64,000 nt of DNA from Chitinophaga sancti (GCF_034424315.1 NZ_CP139972.1:8192501-8256500), one strand, 5' to 3'. Counted from the first letter of the stretch, positions 25,045 through 34,458 are shown. The notes: a model not told the origin generated them from the letters alone. Numbers and translations are program-made.

Positions 25045-25164
25045 TCATAATTGCCAGTAGTAGTTTCAGATGGATGAACGCAGTTAGGAATCCTGCATTT
25101 TCCGATAGGGGATTAGCCCTGCTTTTTATAACAACAGGATACACTGCTCATAATACCCCAAGCC

Positions 25165-25518
25165 CTACACCTTGCCCATGATCTGTTTCCGATGGGTATT
25201 GCCCCAGTGAGATAATTCCTTAATGACAGGACCCACAGTGAGCCCATAATCCGTGATGGCATAATTGACAGACACTGGTTTACTGGCTATTACATCCCGG
25301 CGGATCAGCCCATTCAGCTCCAGTAGCTGGAGCTCTTTAGACAGCATTTTTGTGCCTATTCCTTCAATGATCAATTGAAGATCAGTAAATCGCTTAGGTC
25401 CAAAAGTTAGGGCTGCCATGATCCTTATTTTCCACTTCCCGTTGAACATTTCAAGTGCATCCTGGATGCCTTTCATATGTTGCATACAATCTGAATACAC
25501 AGGTGTGCATGATTCCAT
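25165..25518 (-). CDS. HxlR-family transcriptional regulator
   Basis: A 117-residue winged-helix regulator with the HxlR pattern: ALEMFNGKWKIRIMAALTFGPKRFTDLQ, GTKMLSKELQLLELNGLIRR and YAITDYGLTVGPVIKEL. Cysteines at positions 4 and 11 in the N-terminus (ESCTPVYSDCMQHM) could be redox-sensing, as in HypR-like members. It is divergent from an SDR oxidoreductase, the usual HxlR target pairing, with 98 bases between the start codons. Confidence 0.9.
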   Translation of the reverse strand: MESCTPVYSDCMQHMKGIQDALEMFNGKWKIRIMAALTFGPKRFTDLQLIIEGIGTKMLSKELQLLELNGLIRRDVIASKPVSVNYAITDYGLTVGPVIKELSHWGNTHRKQIMGKV

Positions 25519-25543
25519 TTGTATTGATTATTAGTTAGTTAAT

Positions 25544-25584
25544 ACTTCCCTTTGGGAAAGTGCTGTATTTTGTAAAGATACAGC
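25544..25584. promoter_or_regulatory. two inverted repeats between HxlR and SDR genes
   Basis: An 18-bp near-palindrome ACTTCCCTTTGGGAAAGT (25544-25561) and a second dyad GCTGTAT/ATACAGC (25562-25568 and 25578-25584) sit between the two divergent starts. A -7-like box TACTTTTG lies at 25588-25595. They are good candidates for HxlR operators. Confidence 0.5.
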
Positions 25585-25616
25585 ATCTACTTTTGTCTGC
25601 ACAAAAAGCAGTACAA

Positions 25617-26369
25617 ATGGAACAAACACTAAAAGGAAAAGTAGCCCTGGTAACAGGTGCTTCTAAAGGAATTGGGGCCGCCATCGCGAAGGAATTAGCA
25701 GCAGCCGGGGCGGCAGTAGTCGTTAATTATGCTACCAGTACAACAGACGCCGAAAGGGTCGTACATGCTATCACCACCCAGGGAGGAAAGGCCATTGCCC
25801 TGCAGGCGAATGTAAGTGATGCTGAAGCCGTGAAAAGGATGTTTACAGCGGCGAAAGATGCTTTTGGACAGATCGATATCCTGGTCAACAATGCGGGGAT
25901 CTACAAGTTTGCGCCCATTGAAGCTGTGACTACAGACTTTTACAGGGAACAATTTGATATCAATGTATTAGGCCCGGTGCTCACCATCCAGGAGGCCCTG
26001 AAATACTTCCCTGCCACCGGTGGTAATATTGTCAATATCAGTTCTTCGGCCAGTGAGAATCCAATGCCGTCCACCAGCATTTACGCCGCTTCAAAAGCTG
26101 CATTGGATGCATTGTCTGTAGCGCTGGCAAGAGAACTGGGTGCCCGTAATATCAGGGTAAATACTATCGCTGCCGGGCCTACGATTACAGAAGGTGTTAA
26201 ATCGCAGGGAATGTTAGGCACTGAGGCCGAACAATTTATGATTCGTGCTACTCCCTTGGGTAGACTGGGGCAGCCGGAAGATATCGCTGCTATTGTCAGC
26301 TTTCTGGTGTCTGATGCCGCTAAATGGATTACAGCCGATAGGATAAAAGCATCCGGTGGTTTACAATAG
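25617..26369 (+). CDS. short-chain dehydrogenase/reductase (SDR)
   Basis: A 250-residue classical SDR with the NAD(P)-binding TGASKGIG, the NNAG motif (ILVNNAGIYKF), the catalytic Ser in ISSSASENP and the YxxxK in YAASKAALDAL. It ends ADRIKASGGLQ, close to the usual GG terminus. The reaction is oxidation or reduction of an unidentified alcohol, ketone or quinone. The start was moved from 25560 to the conserved MEQTLKGKVALVTG. It is divergent from an HxlR gene that probably represses it. Confidence 0.88.
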   Translation: MEQTLKGKVALVTGASKGIGAAIAKELAAAGAAVVVNYATSTTDAERVVHAITTQGGKAIALQANVSDAEAVKRMFTAAKDAFGQIDILVNNAGIYKFAPIEAVTTDFYREQFDINVLGPVLTIQEALKYFPATGGNIVNISSSASENPMPSTSIYAASKAALDALSVALARELGARNIRVNTIAAGPTITEGVKSQGMLGTEAEQFMIRATPLGRLGQPEDIAAIVSFLVSDAAKWITADRIKASGGLQ

Positions 26370-26544
26370 CAATAATAATGCAATCCTGTTTCGCAGCGAC
26401 TCGCGTGTAGGAACAACAGGCGCTTAACCTGGTTAAGCCATTTCGTTATGTCTGCATAAATGGTATCATTTCCCCTGCTGACAGTAGCCGGTATACATGC
26501 ATCAAAGAAAGCGCCGCATTTTATGCTCATTTCCTCAAACAAAA
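26370..26544 (+). other. intergenic stretch before a transposase relic
   Basis: No gene with a start codon seen. It holds a short palindrome GCTTAACC-T-GGTTAAGC (near 26422) that could end the SDR transcript, and a 60-70-codon open + strand stretch (through [20 protein letters not shown]) without start or recognised family that overlaps the transposase relic in another frame. Confidence 0.4.
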
Positions 26545-26718
26545 AGGAAAAGCATATCAGGCCATTCCTGTAATGTTCCACAAACCGGTAGGTGGCAGGT
26601 TGAACGATCATTCGCGTGGCTGAATTTTTTCAGAAGGTTAGATAAGGATCATGAAAGGCTACCTGAATCATCTGTTGCATTCATTCAGGTAGCTTTCATT
26701 AATATACTTCTAAAATAA
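26545..26718 (+). pseudogene. relic of an IS5-type transposase (C-terminus)
   Basis: The frame encodes [18 protein letters not shown] then RRLDKDHE and a hydrophobic AFINILLK end. This is the conserved C-terminal part of an IS5-family DDE transposase, with the RWxVERxFAWLxxxRRLxKDxE motif that carries the catalytic glutamate. The N-terminal two thirds with the two aspartates are missing and no terminal inverted repeats were seen, so it is a dead fragment. Confidence 0.7.
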
Positions 26719-26760
26719 GTCGTTCGGAATTTTAAACATGTTCTTAGCTGAATTGCCTGT

Positions 26761-27051
26761 TTATAAATTATTCAGTAATTCCCTCGCCTGGTTCAGTTCG
26801 AAATCAAGTTCCTCTGCCTCATCATCTGTAAGTATCGCTTCAATCGCCCGCTCCAGGTGTCTGCCCGCGGCATCCCCATCGCCTATATTGAAGAAATATT
26901 CTCCCAGTACCACACTGGCTCTTACCACATGTACCTGGTCATTATTCTGAATACTGGTCAGCAATACCTTCTCCAGCAGTAAAAGGGCCTCTTCTTCCCG
27001 CCCCGCATCCAGCAAACGAATGGCTTGGTTGTATTCTAAATTCAGTTCCAT
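26761..27051 (-). CDS. small TPR-like protein
   Basis: A 96-residue acidic, all-helical protein. It reads like two tetratricopeptide-type helical hairpins: YNQAIRLLDAGREEEALLLLEKVL, then ASVVLGEYFFNIGDGDAAGRHLERAI. It has no signal or membrane segment. The role is unknown; TPR-like proteins usually bind other proteins. It lies alone between the transposase relic and the dipeptidase gene, about 140 bases from the latter. Confidence 0.65.
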   Translation of the reverse strand: MELNLEYNQAIRLLDAGREEEALLLLEKVLLTSIQNNDQVHVVRASVVLGEYFFNIGDGDAAGRHLERAIEAILTDDEAEELDFELNQARELLNNL

Positions 27052-27191
27052 TTTGCAATGGTAATTAATTTTTATGAATTCAGTTTTACACCCACCCCTT
27101 ACCAGCCCGGGAAAGCGGTGCAGGCCTGACTATAGAACAGAACTTCCTCCGGGTTGGATTTACGACCGCTGAATGCTATCGTTACTTACAG

Positions 27192-28328
27192 TTATCGAAC
27201 AGTAGTAGCAGCATCAAACACACGGCAGAAATTCCCTCCACCGATCTTCGCTATCTCATCTTCATGAAAGCCTGTTTTCAGCATAGCATCCACTACCGCA
27301 TAGTAAAATCCAACATGCTGATCAGCCCATGCTTCATTTGTCCGCTCGCCTACACGGGGCTTTGAAGGACCGCCACCTTTATGATAAGAAGGTGTCATCT
27401 TCGTATCCGTTCCAATGCACACATGATCTACCCCCACTACATCCACCAGTGCCCGGATATTCTGCGCATATTCCAGCGGTGTATCTGCCAGGTGGGTCCA
27501 TACACCAATCACCCCGCCGGCATCTGCCACTACCCTGGCATTCTCTTTACTAATGAGTCTTTTGTACATCATCTTTGCGAAGTTGGCATTACTCCCCAGC
27601 TGCGTATTCAAACCGGTATGAGAAATAAACACCGGTTGTGTAGCCACTTTCAGCGCCATTTCCACCGTATTGCCATCACAATGTGCGAGATCTACGAGAA
27701 TGCCTGAATGGTTACATGCCCTGATTACATCCGCACCAAATTTAGTCAGTCCGCCAAACACCGGTTCATTCGTATATACATCCCCCAAAGGAGTGGACGC
27801 ATCACTATCATGTAATAGCGTAAGATGACGCAGGCCTCGTTTGTAAGCGACCTCCACCCGGTCCACCTGCCCTTCCAGCCAGTGTCCGCCTTCTACAGAC
27901 TGAATCACAATGGGTTGCTTTTTCTTTTTGGCCTTGCGCAGATCTTCCATATTCAGTGCACGTTTCATTTTGTTCTTCTGCAGGTCTGCATCCATAGCAG
28001 AAAGGCCATTCAGGAAGCGATCATAGGCATCACCGGGGTTCACTAACTTTTGGTAGTCCACCGCAAAGGTCATGCAGATAGCCGTTAAGCCGGAGCGTTT
28101 TAGTTCGCCTGCCAGGTCTATCTCCGGGCCGGGAATATCGTCTTTGGTTAAAGGTACATCTACGTGATTGTGGGTGTCTATACCGTAGCTTGCTGCAACG
28201 ATTGCCGCTACACGAGGGTCTATTTCACTGATAGCCCAGGATGATAATGGATGCAGCATCATGGCTGCTCCTGTTCCGCTAAGGGCGCCCAGAAACTGCC
28301 GCCGTGACCATGCTGATAGAGATTTCAT
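27192..28328 (-). CDS. membrane dipeptidase, peptidase family M19
   Basis: A 378-residue zinc dipeptidase of the renal dipeptidase type. The N-terminus is a Tat-type export signal (SRRQFLGALSG). Zinc ligands are visible in THNH (about 51-54), the bridging Glu in QSVEGGHWLEG, and His residues in LVDLAHCD and FISHTG; IGTDTK closes the site. It probably hydrolyses peptidoglycan- or diet-derived dipeptides in the periplasm or at the cell surface. Confidence 0.88.
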   Translation of the reverse strand: MKSLSAWSRRQFLGALSGTGAAMMLHPLSSWAISEIDPRVAAIVAASYGIDTHNHVDVPLTKDDIPGPEIDLAGELKRSGLTAICMTFAVDYQKLVNPGDAYDRFLNGLSAMDADLQKNKMKRALNMEDLRKAKKKKQPIVIQSVEGGHWLEGQVDRVEVAYKRGLRHLTLLHDSDASTPLGDVYTNEPVFGGLTKFGADVIRACNHSGILVDLAHCDGNTVEMALKVATQPVFISHTGLNTQLGSNANFAKMMYKRLISKENARVVADAGGVIGVWTHLADTPLEYAQNIRALVDVVGVDHVCIGTDTKMTPSYHKGGGPSKPRVGERTNEAWADQHVGFYYAVVDAMLKTGFHEDEIAKIGGGNFCRVFDAATTVR

Positions 28329-28372
28329 GATCCTAAGATATAGAAAAGAGAAAGGGTCAGTGTGTTAAAACA

Positions 28373-28406
28373 GAAGACCGGTAAATGCATTATTTCACCG
28401 GTCTTC
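28373..28406 (-). terminator. terminator of the YdeI-like operon
   Basis: GAAGACCGGT (28373-28382) pairs perfectly with ACCGGTCTTC (28397-28406) around a 14-base loop. It lies 55 bases beyond the stop of the - strand YdeI-like gene and is followed in that direction by a T-rich stretch. Confidence 0.65.
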
Positions 28407-28461
28407 CATAATAATTATATGAGCGAAACGCGGATACTTTTCAAACGTTTCTGTGTAATTT

Positions 28462-28998
28462 TTAATCATTCATTCCTTTCCCTGCCAGGATCCGGGGAAT
28501 ATACTTTTCTATCCTCGCCATTCTCGTCTTCGCCTGCCTGGCCCCTGAAAAGAAAAATACATAAGCTTTTTGCCGCCCCGGTGTCAGGCCCTCAAATGCT
28601 TTTTTCAGTTTTGGCTGTTGTTCGAAGTATACCTCTAATTCTTCCGGGATAAGCACAGGGGTCTTTTTAGTATCCACCTTCAGTCCTGCTTTCTCTACTG
28701 CAATCGCTTCAAATATGCAGGCTTTCAAACTTGTGGCTACCTGCGTAATCTCTTTCACACTGTTAAACCTCGCCTGCCTGCCTACCTGCGTATTCTCACC
28801 GGTTTTAACGAGGATCGCATCCGGATCTGCCAGTAATGCCCCTTTGAAAAACAATAAGGCACAATAATCCTTAAATCCCTGTATGATCACAATGTTCCTG
28901 CCTTCGTAATCAAAACAAGGTTTCCCCCACTTCGTCTCCTCATTCAGTCCGCAATCCAGTACGATCTTTCTTAGTTTTTCAGTCTCCTTCTCCCACAT
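28462..28998 (-). CDS. YdeI/OmpD-associated (DUF1801-type) protein
   Basis: A 178-residue protein with an N-terminal DUF1801/YdhG-like domain (KWGKPCFDYEGRNIVII, CALLFFKGALL) and a C-terminal OmdA-like region (KLKKAFEGLTPGRQKAYVFF, ARQAKTRMARIEKYIPRI). Homologues are called bacteriocin-protection or YdeI-like, but no mechanism is known. It is the last gene of a three-gene - strand series and overlaps the preceding gene by 20 bases, indicating coupled translation. Confidence 0.82.
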   Translation of the reverse strand: MWEKETEKLRKIVLDCGLNEETKWGKPCFDYEGRNIVIIQGFKDYCALLFFKGALLADPDAILVKTGENTQVGRQARFNSVKEITQVATSLKACIFEAIAVEKAGLKVDTKKTPVLIPEELEVYFEQQPKLKKAFEGLTPGRQKAYVFFFSGARQAKTRMARIEKYIPRILAGKGMND

Positions 28999-29896
28999 CG
29001 TTATTTATTTTATTAAGGATCTCAACAAAATTTTCAGGTGGATATATGCCCACTTCCTCATCATTTCCTTCAAAAGGAATATTTGTAAAAACATCATTGT
29101 AATGCCAGTAAATACAAGGACTGATAGACCCCGGTCCCTGGAGATTCATATGTGGTACTATGCGGGTAAACATATTGACGATCTCTATGACTTCCATACT
29201 TTCAATAGGGTATAGTAATACCAGGTGCCGGTTGGGTACAGCCAGGATAGTGCCATATGTACCTATGATCTCCGGGTAATTATCCATGTCCAGTAACACA
29301 TTGGGAGAATATAAATGCTCGTTGTGGATAGACCAGCGTTTCTTATCCCCCAGTTCCTGCTGTTGTGGCACCAGTTCATATTTATTTTTAATGTTCGCTA
29401 TCCCTGTCGTAAACAGTTCGTCAATCGTTTTATTCCATATTTCAGGATATTCCCCGTCTACACTCATCACTGCATTTGGAAGGTCAAATACGAGCATTGC
29501 CATTATATCTTCTGTAACCTGTTTGGTAAGCGTCGTATTTTCTTCTACGTTATCCAGGAAACTATTATGATATAAGCGTACACCCAGCAGATCTTTTATC
29601 TTATCGTATTCATGAGCTCTGGCAGAAAATTCCTGCATATAGTTATGAGACTGCTCCAGCTGTTCAAAATGAAGCTGAATATGCTCCCGCCATTCATCAG
29701 CGGGCATTTGTTTACAAGCCTGTACAAGGTTGATGATCCCAAGCCGGGAAGAACCATAGCGATCAGTAGACACTGTGAGTATGTGGTCATCAACAGTATA
29801 TACTATTTCCTGCGCACCCAGGTACTCATCCAGCAATGTCATAAACTGACTATACTCTTCCGGGGTAAAATAATCGTTGTCAGAAAAAGAAGACAT
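28979..29896 (-). CDS. hypothetical cytosolic protein, weakly DUF1444-like
   Basis: A 305-residue soluble protein. The layout (N-terminal helical region, a central strand with DLPNAVMSVDGEYP, then GTYGTILAVPNRHLVLLYPI) recalls DUF1444 proteins, but I am not sure. There is no signal or membrane segment. It lies 9 bases after the esterase gene on the same strand and overlaps the YdeI-like gene by 20 bases, so the three are probably one transcript. Confidence 0.7.
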   Translation of the reverse strand: MSSFSDNDYFTPEEYSQFMTLLDEYLGAQEIVYTVDDHILTVSTDRYGSSRLGIINLVQACKQMPADEWREHIQLHFEQLEQSHNYMQEFSARAHEYDKIKDLLGVRLYHNSFLDNVEENTTLTKQVTEDIMAMLVFDLPNAVMSVDGEYPEIWNKTIDELFTTGIANIKNKYELVPQQQELGDKKRWSIHNEHLYSPNVLLDMDNYPEIIGTYGTILAVPNRHLVLLYPIESMEVIEIVNMFTRIVPHMNLQGPGSISPCIYWHYNDVFTNIPFEGNDEEVGIYPPENFVEILNKINNDVGEGD

Positions 29897-29905
29897 TTTT
29901 AGTTA

Positions 29906-31399
29906 TTATAAAGTAAATATTGTAATTAACTTCTCAAGGAGTGCGGAACTATAAAATGGAACAGTACCCGCGTTGACGAGTTGTAAAGTTGATGGCGCCA
30001 GGTAAGTCAGCTTTAAACCGATGTCAGCGTTTTTATGACGGTATTCTATTTTGTATGGATAAAATCCTTTTTGCAGGGGAACGATATAGGTATAAGTGCC
30101 TTCGTTGTGAGTACCATTGCAAAGGATCAGTTCCTGCTTATTCAGGAATAATTTTGAACCCGGATCTGCATTGAACACGAATATATGATAACCTGCTTCT
30201 TTTGCTTCCATCCAGCCATCTACTACTAAGGTATAATTATTCTTAAGGGGCAATGTGAGCTTCTCTTTTACAATGCCTTCCTGTTTAGGCTTTAACGCAT
30301 CCTCTTCATAATACGCATAGTGTGTGTCTGGTTTCCCTTTGGCAGCTGCTTTCAGAGGTGTTCCAATTTTGAACACACCTGACTTTGATTTATTATACCG
30401 CGGGCGGTTGGTAAACTGCGTAACGGTCAGCGTAGCTGCATCTTCCAGCTGTACCTGGTTACCCAGGGAAGGAGAGGAGGGAGTAGGTGGAGTACCGTCT
30501 AATGTATAATGGAGATTTGTTGTATCACCAAAGGACCATACCTGGAATGGCTGCCCTTTTACAATCAAGCCATTGCCCGGATGAAAATCAATATTGCTTT
30601 TATTCCATCCAAAAGAGAACCGCAAACCATCGTAGGTGCTCTTCAGCCTGATAGAGCTGTGTGTTTCATCCGGGTAGAGGATCACCTTCCATTTTAGTCC
30701 GGCAGGCGCCAGTTTTGTGAGCTGTGATTCGAAACCGGGAATCTTCATCCCTTCGGCTTCCCTACCGGTTCTGCCACTGATAAATAAAGTGGTATTAGAG
30801 CCGGCTAATGCAGGAATTTTCTCAGGCGCTATTGAAGAGATGTAGCCATGATCCCACCAAAGACTGGGATCTACCGCGACATATGATTTGAAGGTGCCAG
30901 GTTCCTGTAATAATGCATTGATAACAAACAAGCCACCCAGGGAATGCCCCCATAAGGTGTTATCCCCGTTGGAAGGATAGTTTTTGTTAATGTGTGGGAT
31001 CAGTTCATCTCTTAGGAAATGCAGGAACTTGGTACCGCCGCCAGAAGTAGGCCAGTCATCCTGGTGAGTCGGCGTAAGGTCTTTGTTGCGATCAATGCCC
31101 AGTACACTTACCACGATAGTGGGGGGTACATTGCCTTCGTTCTCCTGGTAGCGCTGTATATTGTTGATTAAACCAGTATTCCAGTTGCCTCCATCCAGTA
31201 CATATAGTACATCGTATTTTTTATCGCTGCCCGGCTTGTAATCCTGCGGTGTAAATACCTGGATGACCCGCTCCTGTTGTAGAATGCCGGAATATATGGA
31301 GTCAATTTTATTGCCATTGTAGACGCTTCTCACGGTGTCCTGCCCCAGGACGCGCATGGAGGTAATAAAAATAACAAAGAGAAGAATGCTGGATTTCAT
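29906..31399 (-). CDS. secreted esterase with FN3-like and PA14-like C-terminal domains
   Basis: A 497-residue exported enzyme. After the signal peptide (ending RVLGQ), a catalytic esterase-D/enterochelin-esterase-like domain (about 25-260) shows YDVLYVLDGGNW, the nucleophile elbow GHSLGG (Ser153) and a late His in DETHSSI. A chitobiase C-terminal/FN3-like module follows (about 280-340, LHYTLDGTPPTPSSP) and a PA14-like sandwich (about 360-480, with VVDGWMEAKEAGYHIFVFN). The added modules suggest a carbohydrate-linked substrate, such as acetyl or feruloyl groups; this is inference. It starts the three-gene series. Confidence 0.82.
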   Translation of the reverse strand: MKSSILLFVIFITSMRVLGQDTVRSVYNGNKIDSIYSGILQQERVIQVFTPQDYKPGSDKKYDVLYVLDGGNWNTGLINNIQRYQENEGNVPPTIVVSVLGIDRNKDLTPTHQDDWPTSGGGTKFLHFLRDELIPHINKNYPSNGDNTLWGHSLGGLFVINALLQEPGTFKSYVAVDPSLWWDHGYISSIAPEKIPALAGSNTTLFISGRTGREAEGMKIPGFESQLTKLAPAGLKWKVILYPDETHSSIRLKSTYDGLRFSFGWNKSNIDFHPGNGLIVKGQPFQVWSFGDTTNLHYTLDGTPPTPSSPSLGNQVQLEDAATLTVTQFTNRPRYNKSKSGVFKIGTPLKAAAKGKPDTHYAYYEEDALKPKQEGIVKEKLTLPLKNNYTLVVDGWMEAKEAGYHIFVFNADPGSKLFLNKQELILCNGTHNEGTYTYIVPLQKGFYPYKIEYRHKNADIGLKLTYLAPSTLQLVNAGTVPFYSSALLEKLITIFTL

Positions 31400-31443
31400 G
31401 ATGGTTTAGGTTAATCTTCCCTAAGATAGGTACATTTGTAAAG

Positions 31444-31554
31444 ATGGAGAAATACCTGGCCTCATTTAATTGTTGCCGGCAGTGGATATTCATTAACTCG
31501 CAGCCGAAGGACCATAATTTTGTCAACAAAGGTCTGTGGGAACAAATACCCTGA
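31444..31554 (+). other. 36-codon open frame with promoter-like upstream box
   Basis: ATG at 31444 opens a 36-residue frame (MEKYLASFNCCRQW, ending GLWEQIP) with a TACATTTG box, matching TAnnTTTG, 5 bases upstream. It is not recognised. It may be the truncated start of a lost gene, or noise. Confidence 0.3.
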
Positions 31555-31661
31555 ATAATTACAGTCAGCTTACCCGGCTATAATTGAGCAGGATAAGAAA
31601 ATCAGGGATGAATCAGACTGCCGTCCTTTTATTATTGTTTACCTGACACCATTTTTGTAGT

Positions 31662-32237
31662 ATGAAAGTATTAATCATCAACGGGCACCCTGACCCGCAT
31701 AGTTATAACCAGGCACTATTCAATGCTTATAAAGAAGGAGCTGCCACCACAAATGCAGCCATTTCAGAGATCAGCATTGGCACTTTACAATTTAATCCTA
31801 ACCTCAGGTACGGCTTCAGACAGCGGACTGAATTAGAACCCGATCTGCTGGAAGCAATTGAAAAGATCAGGGCCGCAGATCACATTGTATGGGTATTCCC
31901 TATGTGGTGGTATGGGTACCCGGCTATTATGAAAGGGTTTATAGACAGAACATTTCTGCCTGGTATTACCTTTCAGCCGGTACCGGGAAAACCATTTCCA
32001 CAGAAATTACTAAAAGGCAAAACCGGGCGGATCATTATTACGGCAGATACACCCAGCTGGTATGACCGCTTCATCATGCATCGTCCGGCGATTAACCAGT
32101 TTAAAAAAGGTACCCTGCAGTTTTGTGGTATCAACCCTGTAAAAGTTTATTACATCGCTCCTGTAAAGGATGCAAAACCAGCTTTTCTGAAAAAGCATAT
32201 AGATAAAGTGTATCAACTGGGAGTGCTGTTACAGTAA
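31662..32237 (+). CDS. NAD(P)H quinone reductase, flavodoxin-fold
   Basis: A 191-residue flavoprotein of the NQO1/MdaB-type family with the flavodoxin-like nucleotide-binding start MKVLIINGHPDPHSYNQAL, the WVFPMWWYGYPAIMKGFIDR motif contacting FMN/FAD, and the FCGINPVKVYYI tail. It catalyses two-electron reduction of quinones or related electrophiles, protecting against redox cycling. It stands 72 bases ahead of a serine hydrolase gene. Confidence 0.88.
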   Translation: MKVLIINGHPDPHSYNQALFNAYKEGAATTNAAISEISIGTLQFNPNLRYGFRQRTELEPDLLEAIEKIRAADHIVWVFPMWWYGYPAIMKGFIDRTFLPGITFQPVPGKPFPQKLLKGKTGRIIITADTPSWYDRFIMHRPAINQFKKGTLQFCGINPVKVYYIAPVKDAKPAFLKKHIDKVYQLGVLLQ

Positions 32238-32308
32238 ATAATGAAAGAGGGTTGTATCTTATCTATCCCAAAAATTCCATAAATTACGTTTCTCATCCAG
32301 GACACAAC

Positions 32309-33418
32309 ATGAAATTACGCGCGCGCATACTGATTGTTTGCATACTATTGCCATTTATCGCCTATCCGCAAAAGCCCTTGCTCGATAGCCTGCTGGCCGA
32401 TAAACACATTGCAGGTTTTGAAGCCGTCATCATTGATAAAGGGAAAATAGCCTGGACCGGCTACTACGGTTATCAAAACCTGGAGAAGAAAATCCCTGTT
32501 GGCCCCAATACTATTTTTGAGGCTGCCAGTACCTCCAAAACCGTAACAGCAGCTGCTATTATGCAACTCTATGCTGCCGGCAAATTCAAGCTGGATGACG
32601 ATGTCAATAAATACCTGGATTTCCACCTGGCCAATCCCGCATTTCCGGATAAGCCCATTACTTTCCGCCAGCTACTCCGGCATCGTGCTGCCATTGACGA
32701 TAATGTAGATTACCTGCATATCTTCTGGGATTCAAATCATGGAGATCCGACCATTCCACTACCGGTATTTATCAAAGGTTATTTTACACCACAGGGCAAA
32801 CATTACGATAAGGAAAAGAACTTCTACAACTACCCGCCGGGCGCAAAAGCGAATTATTCAAATATGGGGATCGCACTCCTGGGCTATCTCGTAGAACGCC
32901 TCTCCGGGCAGGATTTCAACACTTATTGTAAAACGCATTTATTCCGCCCCCTGGATATGCAAAATACGGGCTGGTTCCTGCATGACATCGACAGTAACCA
33001 GGTCGCTATGCCTTACCGGTATTCCGATTCCCTGAATACATATACCCCATTGGGTTATGGCGGATTTCCTGACTACCCCGCTGGTGGTCTGCATACTAAT
33101 GTCAGCCAGTTCGCCCACTTCCTCATCGCCTGGACCAATCAGGGCATCTATCAAAACAAACCAGTAATCGACAGCAATGCCATCCAGGCATTAACCCCCG
33201 ATGATTTTAACCTGGGCTTTCATACCTGGTTCCAGTTTGCAACAAATAAAGGTGGGATCTTATATTGCCATACAGGATCTGCTATCGGGGTATCCTCCTT
33301 CATCTCGTATAGTCCGGCCAGTAAAAAGGGAATGATTTTCCTTTGCAATGGAGAGCTGGAAAATGCACAGGCCTGGAAAGATATCATCAATACGCTCTAT
33401 GCGCAGCCGCTTAAATAA
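32309..33418 (+). CDS. secreted serine hydrolase, beta-lactamase/class C type
   Basis: A 369-residue exported hydrolase of the beta-lactamase-related class C family. The signal peptide covers about 20 residues (ending IAYPQ). The catalytic Ser-x-x-Lys is in AASTSKTVTAA, the Tyr-x-Asn in KANYSNMGIALLGYL, and the HTG motif, in place of KTG, in LYCHTGSAIG. Many members are D-aminopeptidases or esterases and not antibiotic-hydrolysing enzymes. I chose ATG 32309 rather than a start at 32252 because the signal begins there. Confidence 0.85.
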   Translation: MKLRARILIVCILLPFIAYPQKPLLDSLLADKHIAGFEAVIIDKGKIAWTGYYGYQNLEKKIPVGPNTIFEAASTSKTVTAAAIMQLYAAGKFKLDDDVNKYLDFHLANPAFPDKPITFRQLLRHRAAIDDNVDYLHIFWDSNHGDPTIPLPVFIKGYFTPQGKHYDKEKNFYNYPPGAKANYSNMGIALLGYLVERLSGQDFNTYCKTHLFRPLDMQNTGWFLHDIDSNQVAMPYRYSDSLNTYTPLGYGGFPDYPAGGLHTNVSQFAHFLIAWTNQGIYQNKPVIDSNAIQALTPDDFNLGFHTWFQFATNKGGILYCHTGSAIGVSSFISYSPASKKGMIFLCNGELENAQAWKDIINTLYAQPLK

Positions 33419-33573
33419 TGGCTTGCTGAGTAACGAAGGGGCTTCTGTTTATGAAATGAGTGCTGATTAATCACTCCCGGATCCAGTTTTGCATTCTGCC
33501 CGGCTTTAATGAGCCAATTGCCCTGGCGTTTATGCAGCACAACTTTTTCATGGGGTTGCAAATTTATGGATGA

Positions 33574-34149
33574 TTATGATTTCGCTCTCAGTGCCTGCGC
33601 CATATGCCTTTGTTCATGGGCAATCACAAACCGGAATGTATCACCCAGTGAGAATTTCAGCCAGTTGCCCAAAGTAGTCGGGATCTTAATACTTTCCAGG
33701 TTAATTATTTTAGCCTGTTCCAGCGTCAGCTTCATTCTTTCCTGCCACTCTATAAACTCATTCACCACTGCTTTCGCATCCAGCCTGGCTAATGGCCTGT
33801 ACCCCTTAGGAGCCTGCATTTTCATGCCCGGATGACCATCTGCTTTGGGCAGCATCATTTTTGTAAAATAGTTGCCCAGCCAGCCACTCCTGAATACCGG
33901 TGATGGCATGGAGGGAAGACTACCCGTTAGTTTCGCTGTAATGGCCTTTTCGATCGCCGGAATATAAAACCGTGTATATCCATTTAAATGGTCCAGGCAT
34001 TGCGCTGCACTCCATTTTTCCGGAGCAGGCTGGCGTAATAGGATCTCCTCTTGCGCTGTTAGTAATTGTTCCTTTGCTGTGCTTAACAGTACATCCACTT
34101 GCAGGATAAGCTCGTTTAGTAGGACTGGGGTCTCGAATTTGCGCGACAT
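33574..34149 (-). CDS. DinB-family protein
   Basis: A 191-residue four-helix-bundle protein of the DinB/YfiT superfamily. Metal-binding histidines appear in AAQCLDHLNGYTRF and in the late HEQRHMAQ motif. Related enzymes are thiol-dependent S-transferases. The start was moved from 34176 to MSRKFETPVLLN. An open stretch of about 38 codons just upstream on the same strand, ending near 34172, has no start and is unassigned. One of the 66-bp palindromic repeats lies 138 bases upstream. Confidence 0.82.
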   Translation of the reverse strand: MSRKFETPVLLNELILQVDVLLSTAKEQLLTAQEEILLRQPAPEKWSAAQCLDHLNGYTRFYIPAIEKAITAKLTGSLPSMPSPVFRSGWLGNYFTKMMLPKADGHPGMKMQAPKGYRPLARLDAKAVVNEFIEWQERMKLTLEQAKIINLESIKIPTTLGNWLKFSLGDTFRFVIAHEQRHMAQALRAKS

Positions 34150-34287
34150 AATAGTGATAGCTTTATATGCTGCCAAATATAGGTATTTGCCGGTAATAGG
34201 TCACCAGGTCTATGGACGAAAGATCTGTAAACCGGCTTGGCGTAACAATGTTACCAATTGCCTCCTGTGATAAGTAAAGTGATTAAA

Positions 34288-34353
34288 ACTCATTTCATAA
34301 TTACCATTTAAGTGTTGATTATCAATCATAAAGGCCTATTTATGAAATGGGTT
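34288..34353. repeat. near-palindromic dispersed repeat, copy A
   Basis: A 66-bp element with ends ACTCATTTCATAA and TTATGAAATGGGTT, and the central dyad TTGATTATCAA. Copy B (34955-35022) is its reverse complement, and copy C lies at 58381-58459. The arms can pair to form a long hairpin. It lies between the DinB gene and the VOC gene. Confidence 0.75.
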
Positions 34354-34458
34354 CTAGTAATAATGCTGCACCAGTATGATCTGAGCCCTGGGTGCAGGTA
34401 TGCTGGTATGGTAACCTCGTTCCTTCCCAAACTTTTTGTCCATGGCTGTGATAACTCC

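Noticed and set aside
26081..26611. 176-residue - strand frame opposite the SDR and transposase relic
   Set aside because: Antisense to two supported features; sequence has no recognised domain.
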